DNA of 64,000 nt from Nitrosopumilus sp. b3. GTDB taxonomy: Archaea > Thermoproteota > Nitrososphaeria > Nitrososphaerales > Nitrosopumilaceae. Location: positions 1 to 64,000 of the forward strand of contig NZ_MU078697.1 of the NCBI RefSeq assembly GCF_014078525.1. The letters are read 5' to 3'. Positions 18,510-27,907 of this stretch are shown here, piece by piece. Each line of letters starts with the position of its first letter. Positions within the stretch are counted from its first letter, which is position 1. The notes below the pieces were generated by a model. That model saw nothing but the letters and a program-made list of their open reading frames with translations, was not told where the DNA came from and ran no database searches. Made by a program: the position numbers and the translations under genes.

Positions 18510-18592
18510 AAACGACTTTCGTAAAAAAAAATCACTTCAGAACTAATTTAGGATCAAAAATAAATTTTTTCAACGAAGATAGTACGAATATG

Positions 18593-18600
18593 TTTATATC
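18593..18600 (+). promoter_or_regulatory. TATA box for the homocitrate synthase operon
   Basis: TTTATATC lies about 30 bases before the ATG at 18627, the usual distance in archaea for a leaderless transcript. It is too close to the earlier in-frame ATG at 18609, which argues that 18627 is the true start. Confidence 0.5.
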
Positions 18601-18626
18601 ATCAAATTATGTTAACGATTTCAGTA

Positions 18627-19793
18627 ATGAAAGATCCGAATCATTATGCAAATATCTACAACTCGTATGACAAAAATCCAAAGAAGATCAGAGTACTAGA
18701 TAGTACTCTAAGAGAAGGAGAACAGCACCCAGGTGTGTCATTTACTAACAAACAGAGAATTCAGATTGCATGGATGTTAGATTATTTCGGAGTTGATCAA
18801 ATTGAGATATCACCAGTTGTTTCAAATGATCATAAAGAAGCAACCAAGACAATAATTAAACAAGGGTTAAAGGCAGATATAGTTTCACATGGACGTGCAC
18901 TAAAAGAGGACATCGACATTTCATTAGATTGTGATGCCAAATGGTGTGCAGCATATTTAGGAATTTCAGACATTCATCTTAAAGACAAGTTACGTATTTC
19001 AAGAGAAGAAGCATTGAGAAGATCAGTTGAAACAGTAGAGTATGCTAAATCTCATGGTCTAAAAATTAGATTTACAGTTGAAGATGGAAGCAGAGCAGAA
19101 CCAGAATTTTTAATCAAAGTTTGTAAGGCAATAGAAGAAGTAGGTGTTGATAGAATTAGTCTTCCAGACACAGTTGGAATATTACGTCCGATTGGAATGT
19201 ATAATTTTGTAAAAAAAGTTAGAGATGCAGTGGATGTTCCATTAGATGCACATGTTCATAATGATATTGGATTTGCAGTAGCAAATGCATTTTCAGCATG
19301 TGATGCAGGAGTTGATCAAATACATACTACAATTGATGGGATTGGAGAAAGAACAGGGATTCCACCACTAGCAGAAGTTGCAGTTGCATTGACATACCTA
19401 TACAAATCACCAAATGATTTCAGATTAGATATGCTACTAGATCTTTCAAGATTAATTGAAGAGTATACATCAATCAAGCCATATGATTCAAAACCAATTG
19501 TAGGTTCATCTGCATACAAACACAAAGCAGGAACACATCTTGCAGCCATTCTTAGAAACCCAGCTGCATACGAGCCAATTCCACCAAGGGCAGTAGGTAA
19601 TCGAAGAAGAATTGTATTTGGAGAACTTGCAGGGAAAACAGGTGCAGCCTATTTGATGTCATTATTAGGACTAGAGAAAGACGATGAGAGTGCAAAAGCA
19701 GTGGCTGCAGGATTAAAAGGACTTAGAATGGGAGATCTAATAGAAATACCACTCGAAGACAGACTTGAAAAAAAGATAATTAATGATAAATAA
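18627..19793 (+). CDS. Homocitrate synthase (LeuA-like family)
   Basis: A 388-residue acyltransferase of the isopropylmalate/citramalate/homocitrate synthase family. It has the catalytic segment VLDSTLREGEQHPGVSF, the metal-binding HVHNDIGFAVANA and the closing GSSAYKHKAGTHLA loop. The HxH and KAGxH patterns match homocitrate synthases. It lacks a long C-terminal regulatory domain. The genes that follow (lysW copy 2, lysX copy 2, lysK) support a role in condensing acetyl-CoA with 2-oxoglutarate as the first step of lysine synthesis. I chose the ATG at 18627 because the TATA box at 18593 fits it; 18609 is an alternative. Confidence 0.85.
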   Translation: MKDPNHYANIYNSYDKNPKKIRVLDSTLREGEQHPGVSFTNKQRIQIAWMLDYFGVDQIEISPVVSNDHKEATKTIIKQGLKADIVSHGRALKEDIDISLDCDAKWCAAYLGISDIHLKDKLRISREEALRRSVETVEYAKSHGLKIRFTVEDGSRAEPEFLIKVCKAIEEVGVDRISLPDTVGILRPIGMYNFVKKVRDAVDVPLDAHVHNDIGFAVANAFSACDAGVDQIHTTIDGIGERTGIPPLAEVAVALTYLYKSPNDFRLDMLLDLSRLIEEYTSIKPYDSKPIVGSSAYKHKAGTHLAAILRNPAAYEPIPPRAVGNRRRIVFGELAGKTGAAYLMSLLGLEKDDESAKAVAAGLKGLRMGDLIEIPLEDRLEKKIINDK

Positions 19794-19815
19794 AGAGGGT
19801 TGTGGAAGATAAGAT

Positions 19816-19983
19816 ATGTCAAAATGTGAAGAATGTGATGCAGAAATATCCATCCCAAGTGATGCACTTGAAGGAGAAATTGTAACATGTCCCGAATGTG
19901 GCGCAAGTTTTGAATTAGAAAAAAGTTCAGACGGTTTCCAACTAAAGCCTGCCCAAACGGTTGGCGAGGATTGGGGACAGTGA
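19816..19983 (+). CDS. lysW: LysW paralogue ending in Gln, copy 2
   Basis: A 55-residue carrier protein, same length as copy 1. It has zinc-ribbon Cys pairs CEEC and CPEC and an acidic middle. The tail reads GEDWGQ: the codon before the TGA stop is CAG, not GAG. The terminal Glu of LysW is the residue that is ligated to the substrate, so a Gln there is unexpected and would need deamidation or a different chemistry. The stop overlaps the lysX2 GTG start (GTGA). Its position between homocitrate synthase and a second LysX suggests a lysine-dedicated carrier. Confidence 0.9.
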   Translation: MSKCEECDAEISIPSDALEGEIVTCPECGASFELEKSSDGFQLKPAQTVGEDWGQ

Positions 19984-20822
19984 GTCCTGACGTTACTATT
20001 CTTTACGATTCCATCCGTTGGGAAGAAAAAGCCCTTCTAGAAGCAGGAAAAAAAAACAACATCAATATTCAGATGGTGGATTGTAAGAAGTTAGCATTAG
20101 ATTTAGAAAAAAAACCTGAAGATTATGGAATTGTAATTCAAAGATGTGTTAGCTATTACAGAAATTTACATTCAACTGCAGCTCTTGAGGGATTAGGAGT
20201 CAAGGTAATTAATTGTCTAAACACGGGCGTTTTTGCTGGAAATAAATTATTTACACATATGTTACTAAAGAAATCAGGTGTTCCAACACCAGATGCTACT
20301 GTAGCATTTTCAAAGGATGCAGCGTTAGAAGCATTAGATGATCAAGGATTCCCCAAAGTAATCAAGCCAACTGTAGGCAGTTGGGGAAGATTGATTTCAA
20401 AACTCAACGACAGAGATTCAGCCGAAGGGATTATTGAAAGTAGAGAGAACATGTATCCAATTTATCAAATCCATTATCTGGAAGAATTCGTAAAACGACC
20501 TCCAAGAGACATTAGAGCAATAATGGTAGGAGACAAAATTGTTGCTGCAATTTACAGAAAATCAAAACATTGGAAAACAAACATGGCACTTGGTGGGGAG
20601 GCAGAACCATGTAAGGTTACATCAGAAATGGAAGAGATGTGTATCAAAGCAAAAAATGCAGTTCAAGGAGATATTGTAGGCGTAGATTTGATGGAAAGTG
20701 ATGAAAAAGGATTGGTAGTACATGAAGTAAACAACACCACAGAATACAAAAATACAGTTAGAGTTTGCGAGGTAGATATCCCATCATTAATGCTAAATTA
20801 TGCCCTAAATATAGAAAAATAA
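19980..20822 (+). CDS. lysX: LysX-type ATP-grasp ligase, copy 2
   Basis: A 280-residue ATP-grasp ligase, paralogue of the protein at 14189. Shared landmarks are IQRCVSYYRNLHSTAALEGL, FPKVIKPTVGSWGRLISKL, EEFVKRPPRDIRAIMVGD and VVHEVNNTTEYKN. I chose the GTG at 19980, which overlaps the lysW2 stop, over an in-frame TTG at 19971 because it matches the N-terminus of copy 1 (VTILYDSIRWEEK). Placement after homocitrate synthase suggests it is the alpha-aminoadipate ligase, leaving copy 1 for glutamate. This split is inferred from context. Confidence 0.88.
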   Translation: MSPDVTILYDSIRWEEKALLEAGKKNNINIQMVDCKKLALDLEKKPEDYGIVIQRCVSYYRNLHSTAALEGLGVKVINCLNTGVFAGNKLFTHMLLKKSGVPTPDATVAFSKDAALEALDDQGFPKVIKPTVGSWGRLISKLNDRDSAEGIIESRENMYPIYQIHYLEEFVKRPPRDIRAIMVGDKIVAAIYRKSKHWKTNMALGGEAEPCKVTSEMEEMCIKAKNAVQGDIVGVDLMESDEKGLVVHEVNNTTEYKNTVRVCEVDIPSLMLNYALNIEK

Positions 20823-20825
20823 GAA

Positions 20826-21950
20826 TTGACTAGTCATTTATCAGAATCAAGATTTGCAGTAAAGATGTTAGAGAAAGCATTGAGACTTTACACACCATCA
20901 TTAAGTGAAAAACCAATGGCAGAATTTTTAGCTGACAAATGTGATGACTTGGGATTTGAAGATATACAGATAGATGAAGTTGGAAATGTTATTGCAAGGA
21001 AGGGAACTGGATCTCCAAAAATTATGTTATGCGGTCACATGGATGTTGTACCAGGAAAAGTCAAAGTAAGAAAAGAAGGAGATGCACTATATGGTAGAGG
21101 AGCATCAGATGCAAAAGCCCCATTAATGGCAATGCTATTTGCAGCCGCATCAATTCAAAATAATAATGGAACCATAATTTTTGTAGGAGCTGTTGATGAA
21201 GAAGGAAACGCAACTGGAATTAAAAATCTTGTTAAAAAAGACATAGGAATTGATTATGCAATTTTTGGAGAGCCTAGTGGAATTAACCAAGTAACAATTG
21301 CATACAAAGGAAGATTAGCTATTAATCTCAAAATAAGTGTCGATGACAGTTCACATGCAAGTGCACCATGGCTTTCAAAAAATGCCATTCATGAATCAAT
21401 GATTTTTGCAAAAGAGCTAAAAGAAAGATTGGAAGAAAATCAAGAAAATAAAACCAAAGGAATGTTGTTAACATCATCAATGACGGAGATCAGAGGAGGC
21501 ACTAGCCATAACATTACTCCAAAGGAATGTGAAACAATTTTCGATATTAGAATTCCAGTAGATATGAATTGTAAGACAATTGAGCAAAAAATTGCAGATA
21601 TAGTTAAAGAAATTTCTCAAAAACGGGAGGTCGAAGCATTTTATTCAATTCTTGATGAGACAGAACCATTTGAGGCACCACATAATTCCCCACTAGTTAG
21701 GGCCTTAACGTTAGGTATTCTTGAGGAGACACAATCAAGGGCCACATTAATCAGAAAAACAGGAACTGGTGACATGAATGTTTTAGGGAACCAATGGGCA
21801 ATTCCCGTAGTCACGTATGGTCCAGGAGATCCTCATGAAGCACATACAATTGATGAAAAAGTATCCATTGAAGAATATCTAAAAGGGATAGAAATCCTAA
21901 AGAAGACTCTACAGCATTTAAAAAGACTTCATGACAGAAAGATGCAGTAA
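20826..21950 (+). CDS. lysK: LysW-lysine/ornithine hydrolase
   Basis: A 374-residue M20-family metallopeptidase that releases lysine or ornithine from LysW. Metal-binding and catalytic motifs are CGHMDVVPG, GRGASDAKAPL and VDEEGNATG, with a C-terminal GPGDPHEAHTIDE motif. It begins with TTG three bases after the lysX2 stop, and its TAA overlaps the ATG of the next gene (TAATG). It probably serves both LysW carriers since no second copy is in the window. Confidence 0.9.
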   Translation: MTSHLSESRFAVKMLEKALRLYTPSLSEKPMAEFLADKCDDLGFEDIQIDEVGNVIARKGTGSPKIMLCGHMDVVPGKVKVRKEGDALYGRGASDAKAPLMAMLFAAASIQNNNGTIIFVGAVDEEGNATGIKNLVKKDIGIDYAIFGEPSGINQVTIAYKGRLAINLKISVDDSSHASAPWLSKNAIHESMIFAKELKERLEENQENKTKGMLLTSSMTEIRGGTSHNITPKECETIFDIRIPVDMNCKTIEQKIADIVKEISQKREVEAFYSILDETEPFEAPHNSPLVRALTLGILEETQSRATLIRKTGTGDMNVLGNQWAIPVVTYGPGDPHEAHTIDEKVSIEEYLKGIEILKKTLQHLKRLHDRKMQ

Positions 21951-22987
21951 TGCTTTGGTTTGTAGGTTTAGGAATTTCGGGATTCAAATCAATTCCGATT
22001 GAGGCAATAGATATTTTATCAAAGGCAGATATCGTATACCTTGAACAATTTACAAGTCCAATTGGTAAATCAGACTTAACTAAAATTAAAAATGCAATTA
22101 AAGGAGAATTCATACCAGCAAAAAGATGGCTTGTAGAAGACGGAGAGGAGATTCTAAAAAATGCTAAGAGAAAGAAAGTTGTGTTACTCTCCTACGGGGA
22201 TCCTTACATTGCAACAACGCATATAGAGTTACGAACAAGAGCAATTGAAGAAAAAATAAAAACGCATTCTATTCATGCATCATCATCCCTTACCTCAATG
22301 ATTGGAGAATGTGGTTTACATTTTTACAAAGTTGGAAGAATTGCAACAATAATGAGTGAAATGAAATCTCTTACAACCCCATATTATGTCATTTACAAAA
22401 ATATTATTGAAGGAAACCACACAGTTCTTCTTTTAGAATATAATCAAGACAAAGATTTTTTCTTAGATCCTAAAGATGCATTAGATGGACTAATAGAAAC
22501 AGAGAAAGGACAAAAAAGAAATGTGATTAGTTCAGATAGCTACGCAATTGTTGCATCAAGAATAGGATTCAGAGATCAATTAATCATTTCAGGAAAAATA
22601 TCTAGTTTAAAGAAAAAAGATTTTGGAAAACCACCGCATACAGTGATAATACCAGGTAGATTACATTTTACAGAATCAGATGCCTTGAAGATATTAGGTC
22701 AATGCATCGATGAGCCATTTGATAATTCGGCAAAAACAAAGAAAATTTCAAAACAAATGATGGAAAAATATGTACCAATGGTAAGAGAGGCTTTAGAGGA
22801 AATTGAACCACATTACAAGAATCAAAAAGAATTTCAAGTGATTTTAGAAAATGCAGAATTGTACATTAAAGATGCAGAGAAATTTCTTGAAGATGGTCAG
22901 GATGAGGTAGCAATATTGAGCATTGGATACGCAGATGGTTTAGTTGATGCATTAAGACTGGCCAAAGGTCTTGATCCAAAGATGTAA
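21950..22987 (+). CDS. dphB: Diphthine synthase fused to a DUF357 domain
   Basis: A 345-residue protein. Residues 1 to about 260 are a tetrapyrrole-methylase-fold Dph5 (MLWFVGLGISGFKSIPIEAI, SYGDPYIATTHIELR), which methylates the modified His of elongation factor 2 with AdoMet. The family is usually about 260 residues; here the last 80 or so residues form a helical extension (EKYVPMVREALEEIEPHYKNQ, AILSIGYADGLVDALRLA) that fits DUF357. The fusion probably reflects the archaeal neighbourhood in which DUF357 is a separate gene. Translationally coupled on both sides by TAATG overlaps. Confidence 0.88.
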   Translation: MLWFVGLGISGFKSIPIEAIDILSKADIVYLEQFTSPIGKSDLTKIKNAIKGEFIPAKRWLVEDGEEILKNAKRKKVVLLSYGDPYIATTHIELRTRAIEEKIKTHSIHASSSLTSMIGECGLHFYKVGRIATIMSEMKSLTTPYYVIYKNIIEGNHTVLLLEYNQDKDFFLDPKDALDGLIETEKGQKRNVISSDSYAIVASRIGFRDQLIISGKISSLKKKDFGKPPHTVIIPGRLHFTESDALKILGQCIDEPFDNSAKTKKISKQMMEKYVPMVREALEEIEPHYKNQKEFQVILENAELYIKDAEKFLEDGQDEVAILSIGYADGLVDALRLAKGLDPKM

Positions 22988-23649
22988 TGCTGAGCGATGA
23001 ATTAAAGAGAGGGTCAGAGATAGAAAAAATATTGGATCAAAGTGAAAAAATAATTCTAACAGTGATGTATGTATGCCAAATTGATGGAAAACCATTATCA
23101 CAAGCCATTATGAAAAAATGTATGTTATCAGAGGACATGATAAATTCAAAGATTGATGAATTGGTAAAAAACCAATTTGTTAATGAAGATAGATGCACAC
23201 TTACAGAAATGGGCAGGAGTTCATTAAGAGTAGTTTTAGCTGGAGGGGTTTTTGACATTATTCATCCAGGTCACATTCATACGCTAAATGCAGCAAAGGC
23301 ATTAGGCGATGTGCTTGTAGTTGTTGTGGCAACAGACAATACAGCAGTAAAGATGAAGAAAAGAAATCCAATTCACAGTCAAGAACAGAGACAAGAATTA
23401 GTAAATTCACTATCAATGGTGGATCTATGTCTGATAGGTCAAGAAGACGACATTTTCAAAACGGTGAATCTTGTAAGACCAGAAATAATCGCATTGGGTT
23501 ATGACCAAGTACATCAAGAGAAATTCATAACTGAAGGATGTAAAAAAATCGAGCTTGATGCAAAGGTTGCAAGATTACAGTCTCCAATTCCAGAAAGTTC
23601 CAGCTCTAAAATTGAAAAAGAGTATGGTGAATCTATTCACGGAATCTAG
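22987..23649 (+). CDS. ribL: Archaeal FAD synthase with N-terminal winged helix
   Basis: A 220-residue protein. Residues about 1-75 look like a winged-helix domain (MLSEDMINSKIDELVKNQFVN). Residues about 78-220 are a cytidylyltransferase-type nucleotidyltransferase with GGVFDIIHPGHIHTLNAAK (HxGH motif) and the PESSSSKIEKEYG end seen in archaeal FAD synthases. It adenylates FMN to FAD. It converges with the riboflavin kinase gene, sharing the CTAG stop bases at 23646-23649, so the two steps from riboflavin to FAD are adjacent. Confidence 0.85.
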   Translation: MLSDELKRGSEIEKILDQSEKIILTVMYVCQIDGKPLSQAIMKKCMLSEDMINSKIDELVKNQFVNEDRCTLTEMGRSSLRVVLAGGVFDIIHPGHIHTLNAAKALGDVLVVVVATDNTAVKMKKRNPIHSQEQRQELVNSLSMVDLCLIGQEDDIFKTVNLVRPEIIALGYDQVHQEKFITEGCKKIELDAKVARLQSPIPESSSSKIEKEYGESIHGI

Positions 23650-24329
23650 GAATTAATTTTAATTTTAATTGAAATTTTTGAGCCATCTTTAAGTTTTGCA
23701 GTCTTTCTCAGACAGGATTTAGAGATTAATTCAATAATTGAATCATCATGATGTGTTCTCTCAAGTATGATTAATTCACAATTGGCTAAATTGTTTAACT
23801 TTGCTGGAAAGCATTTTACCCATCCATAAGTTCGCTTTCCATCTGAGAAGCTCTTAATTTTTACACCATCCAAAGTTTCAAATTGTTTGATAGATTCTTG
23901 ATGTATTTTTTTATCTAATCTTACATTTAGAGTTCCAGGAAATGGGACATATCCAATTTTTGACTGGAATTGTTTTGTGTATCCTTTTAATCCCATATAG
24001 TAGGCACCTTCACCCATTCCAGAAACCAGAGTTCCTTTAAGTTCAACATAAGAGGGTGAGGAATCCAAACTTTTTCTAAGTATGGCTGAGAGTTTTACCA
24101 TTTCATTAAATCCTTTAGGAGTAATTTTAACAGAAATGTTGCGACCACTAATTATTCTATCTATGAATTGATTCTGTTCTAATTCCAATAGATGCTTGGA
24201 TGCAGATTGCTGAGATTTTTTAATATTTTTTCCAAGAGAGGAAGTGGTAATGGTAACATAGTTGTGTTTTGCACCTTTGGATAAGAGATATGAGAGGGTT
24301 AAGATGTGCTGAATTTTTAGTTCAGTCAT
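23646..24329 (-). CDS. ribK: CTP-dependent riboflavin kinase with N-terminal HTH
   Basis: A 227-residue protein. The first 90 residues or so form a winged helix (SSLGKNIKKSQQSASKHLLELE). The rest is the archaeal DUF120 riboflavin kinase (KGTLVSGMGEGAYYMGLKGY, GYVPFPGTLNVRL, GWVKCFPAKLN), which uses CTP to make FMN. The fused HTH suggests it may also act as a regulator of flavin genes, as in RbkR. The start ATG lies 9 bases from the dnaG stop upstream. Confidence 0.92.
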   Translation of the reverse strand: MTELKIQHILTLSYLLSKGAKHNYVTITTSSLGKNIKKSQQSASKHLLELEQNQFIDRIISGRNISVKITPKGFNEMVKLSAILRKSLDSSPSYVELKGTLVSGMGEGAYYMGLKGYTKQFQSKIGYVPFPGTLNVRLDKKIHQESIKQFETLDGVKIKSFSDGKRTYGWVKCFPAKLNNLANCELIILERTHHDDSIIELISKSCLRKTAKLKDGSKISIKIKINS

Positions 24330-24337
24330 CTAGTTTC

Positions 24338-25483
24338 CTAAGATACGCCCAAGTCACCGAATGTTTTTAGTTTCATGCCATCAGAGTTTGAAAGTTTGGC
24401 AACTCTGTGACCAACAACACATTCTACACCTGCATTTTTGGCGCCTTCTAAAAGTCGTTGGGTAATAATTCCATCAAGTAGAAGATACTTTATTCCAGAT
24501 TGGGAAGACAGTTTACTTACTACTTCACTGATAGGAACTTTGAAAACTTCATTTTGATCACTATCTAATGCAACAGCTTCAAGCGTTTCATTGAGATTTG
24601 GGAAAACTTTTGATGCAATTTCTGCAAGAGGTTTATCATCTTCACTTTTTAGTTCAGGTGCAGGTTTTCCGGATTTAATTTCATCTGCAATTGGTCTTAG
24701 AATTTCATCAATTCTTGTTGGAGTTAATTCTTCAACTTCAACACCAGTATCAGCTTGTAATTCATAGTCTAAAGTTACAACAGATTTTAGTTCTTTGAGA
24801 ATAAATCCACCAGATCTATCTCCATCAAGAAATGCCACTACAGTATCTTTACTGTTACATAGTTCTTTGATGGATTCATCAATTTTTGCACCTTCAATTG
24901 CTAAAACATTATCATAACCAGCTCTTAGGAGATTGATTACATCTGCTCTTCCTTCTACTAGTATTACCCATTTAGAATCAAAAATGCCAGAACTACATGT
25001 TAATTTAGATGGTCCATATGTTGAGAGTTTACCAGCATCGCCTTGATGAACATCATTTAACATGGTTTCTCCTTCACTAACTGTTTTAGTAGCCCATTTT
25101 TGCTTGATTTCTTTTGCACGTCTTACAATGTCATCTTTCTTTGCTGCTCGTACATCATCAATTGCTTCTAATTTGAAGGTGCAATCAAAAGGTCCTACTT
25201 TATCAATACTTTCGATTCCTGCAGCAATTAATGCGCAGGTGTCAATATCAGTACTCATTGGAATTAAAGCATCACCTGCAGTAGTGTTTGCAGTAGATTT
25301 ACTATTAACTTCAATACGTCCTACTTTTGAAACTCGTTGCAGCTCATTCAGATTCATCTCTGGGCCTAACAGTCCTTCTGTTTGGCCAAAGATAGCTCCG
25401 ATTATATCTGCTCTTTCAACGAGCCCATCAACTTCATAGGAAAGTTTAACGTGATATTTGACAATTCCTGATTTACCGGACAT
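24338..25483 (-). CDS. dnaG: Archaeal DnaG-type primase
   Basis: A 381-residue protein beginning MSGKSGIVKYHVKLSYEVDG. The central TOPRIM domain has VEGRADVINLLRAGYDNVLA and FLDGDRSGGFILKEL, with the metal-binding Glu and DxD residues. Archaeal DnaG is found with the RNA exosome and can prime DNA in vitro. I chose the ATG at 25483 because AAAGGAG lies just upstream and the first 30 residues of the longer frame do not match the family. Confidence 0.92.
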   Translation of the reverse strand: MSGKSGIVKYHVKLSYEVDGLVERADIIGAIFGQTEGLLGPEMNLNELQRVSKVGRIEVNSKSTANTTAGDALIPMSTDIDTCALIAAGIESIDKVGPFDCTFKLEAIDDVRAAKKDDIVRRAKEIKQKWATKTVSEGETMLNDVHQGDAGKLSTYGPSKLTCSSGIFDSKWVILVEGRADVINLLRAGYDNVLAIEGAKIDESIKELCNSKDTVVAFLDGDRSGGFILKELKSVVTLDYELQADTGVEVEELTPTRIDEILRPIADEIKSGKPAPELKSEDDKPLAEIASKVFPNLNETLEAVALDSDQNEVFKVPISEVVSKLSSQSGIKYLLLDGIITQRLLEGAKNAGVECVVGHRVAKLSNSDGMKLKTFGDLGVS

Positions 25484-25633
25484 AAGTTCATCTCCTTTAT
25501 TATCATGATTTGGGTGTCTACCTTCGATATATGAGGGTATCGCAAAATAGGTTACAGCACATGAAAAATTCAAAAAATAAATGAGCTTAGCAAATGCTAT
25601 GCAAATCTAAAAATGAAAAATAATGATAGTTGT

Positions 25634-25984
25634 TTATTCAGTACTAAATGAGTGACCACATGAACAGGATTTTGTAACGTTTGGATTATTGATTTTAAAT
25701 CCAGATCCCATTAGACTTTCAATATAGTCTACGTTTGCACCTTGTAGATGGTCAACACTGTAACTGTCAACTAGGAGTTTTACTCCATTTTCTTCCATGA
25801 CTATGTCATCTTCTTCTGGTGCCTTTTCAAAGCCCATCCCATAAGATAGACCAGAACAACCGCCACCTTGGACATATACTCGAAGATATTCAGGTGATTC
25901 TGCTTCTTCTTTCATGAATTCTTTGATCTTTTCAGCTGCTTTTGTGCTGACTGTGATCATCTTTTGTGTTTGCTCAGTTGCCAT
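25634..25984 (-). CDS. A-type iron-sulfur assembly protein (IscA/ErpA family)
   Basis: A 116-residue HesB/IscA-fold protein starting MATEQTQKMITVSTKAAEKI. It has the three ligand cysteines in GGGCSGLSYGMGF and the C-terminal SCSCGHSF. It carries or delivers Fe-S clusters. The longer frame adds three residues from an ATG at 25993. It is alone here, without other isc or suf genes. Confidence 0.92.
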   Translation of the reverse strand: MATEQTQKMITVSTKAAEKIKEFMKEEAESPEYLRVYVQGGGCSGLSYGMGFEKAPEEDDIVMEENGVKLLVDSYSVDHLQGANVDYIESLMGSGFKINNPNVTKSCSCGHSFSTE

Positions 25985-26074
25985 TATAAACAAAAATGCC
26001 GCTTCAAATTATAATAAGCTTTTCCCACCCAGCACACTAGTAATTCAGGAATTTATTCATGTTTTAGTCATTAT

Positions 26075-26431
26075 TCACCAGAGATCGTTGTCACAACCCC
26101 CAGAAATATTAGGAAAAAGTTCAACTGTTGTAACTTCTAAATCACATTTTAAAGAAATTGATTTCACCTTACTTTTGTATAGAAAGTATTTTTTTCCATC
26201 CTGATTGATGGATCCAGATATTGCCAGTAATTTTGCATCATAAAGTGTTTGTAGTCTTCGATAGACAGTACTAATTGGAATCTTTTTTTCATTAGAAATC
26301 TCCATGGCAGATTTTGGCTTTTCTAAAGTATTATGGAGAATTTGTTTGCAATATTTATCAGCTAGAATTTCTAAAATAATTTGCTTTCTTTCATCATCAA
26401 CTATCTTTTTAGATTGAAATAATTCCTGCAT
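26075..26431 (-). CDS. Winged-helix transcriptional regulator
   Basis: A 118-residue ArsR-like winged-helix protein: ILADKYCKQILHNTLEKPKS, recognition region EKKIPISTVYRRLQTLYDAK, and the beta-wing GSINQDGKKYFLYKSK. It is a clear paralogue of the regulator at 52306-52656, sharing P(I/M)(S/T)TxYRRxxxL and DGKKYFLY. The N-terminal Cys is not part of a known metal site. It is divergent from the cupredoxin at 26526, so control of that gene is plausible. Confidence 0.8.
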   Translation of the reverse strand: MQELFQSKKIVDDERKQIILEILADKYCKQILHNTLEKPKSAMEISNEKKIPISTVYRRLQTLYDAKLLAISGSINQDGKKYFLYKSKVKSISLKCDLEVTTVELFPNISGGCDNDLW

Positions 26432-26525
26432 AGTCTAAAGAAAAATAGATTGAATTTAACAAAGATGATTGCACTGCAAGACATCGTATACACTCTAGAT
26501 TAATCCTCCAAATCAAAATTAAAAC

Positions 26526-27047
26526 ATGGAACAGTTATCAAAAAAAATAGTTCTTTCGACAATAGTATTTTCAATTTTACTGATTTCATTTTCAGTGAAT
26601 TTTGTAAATGCACAATCAGTTCCAGAATGGGTAAAAAATACAGCATTATGGTATGGAGAAGGAGTTGTTTCAGAACAAGAATTTCTAAACATGGTAAAAT
26701 TTTTGATTGAAAATGGAGTCATTGTTATAGATAGTGTTGATACTGAAAAAGTTACACATCAAGCATTAGTCACAATTCCAAATGGAAACTCAGAGGTTGC
26801 AAGTGCAGGATTTTACCTACCATTGAATCTAGAAATCTCTAAAGACACTAAAGTTACATGGGTAAATGATGATTCAGTACCACACAACATTCAGAGTCTA
26901 GATGCAACTGGAAAAGTAATTGATTGGTTTAACAGTCCCCCATTATACACAGGTGATAAATATGAATTCGTTTTTGATGAACCTGGTGTTTACAACTACT
27001 ATTGTTCATTCCATCCTTGGAGAGTAGGTTCAATTACAGTAAAGTAG
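26526..27047 (+). CDS. Secreted cupredoxin with thaumarchaeal WIK-type domain
   Basis: A 173-residue exported protein. A signal peptide ends at about residue 29 (VNA). Residues about 32-66 hold the motif VPEWVKNTALWYGEGVVSEQ-EFLNMVKFL, a repeat also present twice in the protein at 43114. Residues about 80-173 form a plastocyanin-like domain with copper ligands His in VPHNIQS and Cys/His in YYCSFHPWRVG. The usual axial Met is not at its CxxHxxM position, which reads CSFHPWRV, so the copper site may differ from blue plastocyanins. Likely an extracellular electron carrier. Confidence 0.82.
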   Translation: MEQLSKKIVLSTIVFSILLISFSVNFVNAQSVPEWVKNTALWYGEGVVSEQEFLNMVKFLIENGVIVIDSVDTEKVTHQALVTIPNGNSEVASAGFYLPLNLEISKDTKVTWVNDDSVPHNIQSLDATGKVIDWFNSPPLYTGDKYEFVFDEPGVYNYYCSFHPWRVGSITVK

Positions 27048-27076
27048 AGTTGAAAAACTCTAGTTTTATTTTTTTA
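27045..27076 (+). terminator. Intrinsic-type terminator after the cupredoxin
   Basis: A 7-bp stem TAGAGTT/AACTCTA with a GAAA loop begins in the stop codon and is followed by GTTTTATTTTTTT. This would end the plus transcript before the convergent hydratase gene. Confidence 0.65.
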
Positions 27077-27109
27077 ATTTGAATAAAATAAGAAGGAAAT
27101 TGGAAATAA

Positions 27110-27907
<798 letters not shown>

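Noticed and set aside
19971-19979. TTG at 19971 as start of lysX copy 2
   Set aside because: The GTG at 19980 overlaps the lysW2 stop and matches the N-terminus of the paralogue.
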